From Myroides guanonis (GTDB lineage: Bacteria > Bacteroidota > Bacteroidia > Flavobacteriales > Flavobacteriaceae): a stretch of 64,000 bases of DNA. The stretch is from assembly GCF_900114085.1 (NCBI RefSeq), contig NZ_FORU01000017.1:1-64000 (forward strand), written 5' to 3'. The notes under the pieces are model-generated. The model was not told where the DNA came from. It saw nothing but the letters and a program-made list of their open reading frames with translations, and did not search any database. Below, in pieces: positions 63,171 to 64,000 of the stretch. A program made the translations under genes and the position numbers. Position 1 is the first letter of the stretch. Every line of letters begins with the position of its first letter.

Positions 63171-64000
63171 CTTTAGCGCTTAAATTGGTTGATTTATAAG
63201 TAGTGTAAGAATTAATCAATGCTTCATATAGCAAATTCCCAGTGTATTCATAACCCGATTTGGAATAATGAACAAAGTCTCTAGATAACAAACCTGAACT
63301 ATAATTATCTTCAACTCTTTCATTTCCTCCCATAATATGGAAAGCATCCCATATTGCATAATTCGAAAAAGAGGCTTTCTCCTTCATAGAATCAGCATAT
63401 CCTTCCGCATAAGTATTTGGTTGTTTCTTTGGCAATAAAGAAGGAGTTGGTGTTGTTAAAATAAACTCGACATTAGGCATTAACTTTCTAATGCTTTGCA
63501 CAAACAAATCCACCTGATTTTGAAAATCTGCTGGCTGCATCTTGTCAAATGCTTCATTTGTTCCCATTGAAAGTACAATAACATCTGGTTCCAATCCCTT
63601 TAACTGCTCAAAAAACAGAGGATATTTATTGTAATCCGAGAAACGAGCTCCATTTACACCAATACTGTGGTACAAAACACCTGGTTTCTCATTTTCTATA
63701 GACAAACCATTAAGACTATAGGAAGCGCTTTCTGTATGTGGAATCAAATAAATTCTATCCAACTCTTTCGCAGATGTATATTGAAAATATCCATTATTAG
63801 CTTCTAATTGAATAGGCGTAAATTCCGATTTCTGAATTGGTTTAGAAACTCGTTCTTGAGTAGGTATTTTCAAAACCTTATCAATACGTATCAGATTCGT
63901 CGTTAAGTTATTTGCTCTCTTTAATTCGTTTACCCCAATTTTATACTTTCGAGCAATCGTAGAAAGAGATTCTCCATGTTTTATCTTATGCGTAATCTTC
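63160..64000 (-). CDS. LysM-SGNH hydrolase-like protein, N-terminally cut by the window
   Basis: The frame is open through base 64000, so the start lies beyond the window. The visible part begins with a LysM domain (KIKHGESLSTIARKYKIGVNELKRANNL, 63990-63900 region). A beta-rich linker follows, then an SGNH/GDSL-type domain with HSIGVNGARFSDY (Gly block), VLSMGTNEAFD (Asn block) and DFVHYSKSGY (Asp-His block). The Ser block (GDS) is not visible and is probably encoded upstream. With the MBOAT gene it likely forms a pair for O-acetylation of cell-wall or secreted glycan. Confidence 0.82.
   Translation of the reverse strand, partial: KITHKIKHGESLSTIARKYKIGVNELKRANNLTTNLIRIDKVLKIPTQERVSKPIQKSEFTPIQLEANNGYFQYTSAKELDRIYLIPHTESASYSLNGLSIENEKPGVLYHSIGVNGARFSDYNKYPLFFEQLKGLEPDVIVLSMGTNEAFDKMQPADFQNQVDLFVQSIRKLMPNVEFILTTPTPSLLPKKQPNTYAEGYADSMKEKASFSNYAIWDAFHIMGGNERVEDNYSSGLLSRDFVHYSKSGYEYTGNLLYEALINSYTTYKSTNLSAKDEL

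Noticed and set aside
1-64000. CRISPR arrays, prophage genes, restriction or toxin-antitoxin systems
   Set aside because: No spaced direct repeats, phage structural genes or recognisable defence proteins were found.

Overview
The window looks like a piece of a Flavobacteriia (Bacteroidota) chromosome. The base composition is strongly AT-rich. Many genes start downstream of the Bacteroidota promoter pattern TTG-N16-19-TAnnTTTG, and few have a strong Shine-Dalgarno site. The gene set is typical of the class: split transketolase, BshC for bacillithiol, GldI for gliding motility, a CcoN-CcoO fusion, DUF5683 next to ParAB, and SecA without a C-terminal zinc motif. The genus cannot be fixed by eye.

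Layout. Position 1-322 is the end of an IS3-type insertion sequence, followed by about 1.2 kb without convincing genes. 1.5-15.3 kb is housekeeping: DUF2200, transketolase, an MFS/ABC-ATPase pair, a CDF metal exporter, an RluE-like enzyme, a tilS-dsbD-DUF2911 operon, rluD-PASTA, and ddl-coaD. 15.4-17.3 kb carries separate secreted or lipoprotein genes, including a recognisable ecotin. 17.4-20.4 kb has a Nudix gene divergent from pyrE, then clpS and prmA. 20.4-23.2 kb has a porin and two paralogous small lipoproteins flanking a decayed outer-membrane-barrel relic. 23.3-26.3 kb is a lysC-lysA operon preceded by what reads as a complete lysine-codon transcription attenuator. 26.4-36.1 kb carries bshC, an SDR, a sulfatase-fold membrane transferase and a parA-parB-DUF5683-dapB-lepB-wbqC run. 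36.1-45.7 kb is the cbb3 oxidase locus with its copper ATPase and a divergent Fnr-like regulator. 45.7-48.4 kb is an NrnA-like phosphoesterase, gldI and a cyclophilin-FKBP fusion. 48.8-54.7 kb is secA, a DUF2795 gene, a PduO adenosyltransferase, a LolD/MacB-type ATPase and a methyltransferase-like protein without its SAM loop. 54.9-64.0 kb has two identical tRNA-Arg genes, an MFS gene, a MocR regulator divergent from bioB, a DUF6642-like protein, small accessory genes, and an MBOAT/SGNH acylation pair cut by the window edge.

How genes work together. The cbb3 locus is the main module. CcoI should load copper, CcoS/CcoH/CcoG and a TauE/SafE-like protein assist assembly, and CcoNO-CcoQ-CcoP form the oxidase. 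Two inverted repeats of the TGAY-N4-RTCA type lie at exactly the same distance (36.5 nt) upstream of the predicted -7 boxes of ccoI and of the cco operon, and the Fnr-like gene is adjacent. This suggests a small oxygen- or redox-responsive circuit. The lysC leader combines an 18-codon peptide with four lysine codons, two mutually exclusive pairings and a terminator, so amino-acid attenuation is predicted. These two regulatory architectures are the most testable observations in the window. I found no CRISPR array, prophage or obvious defence system.
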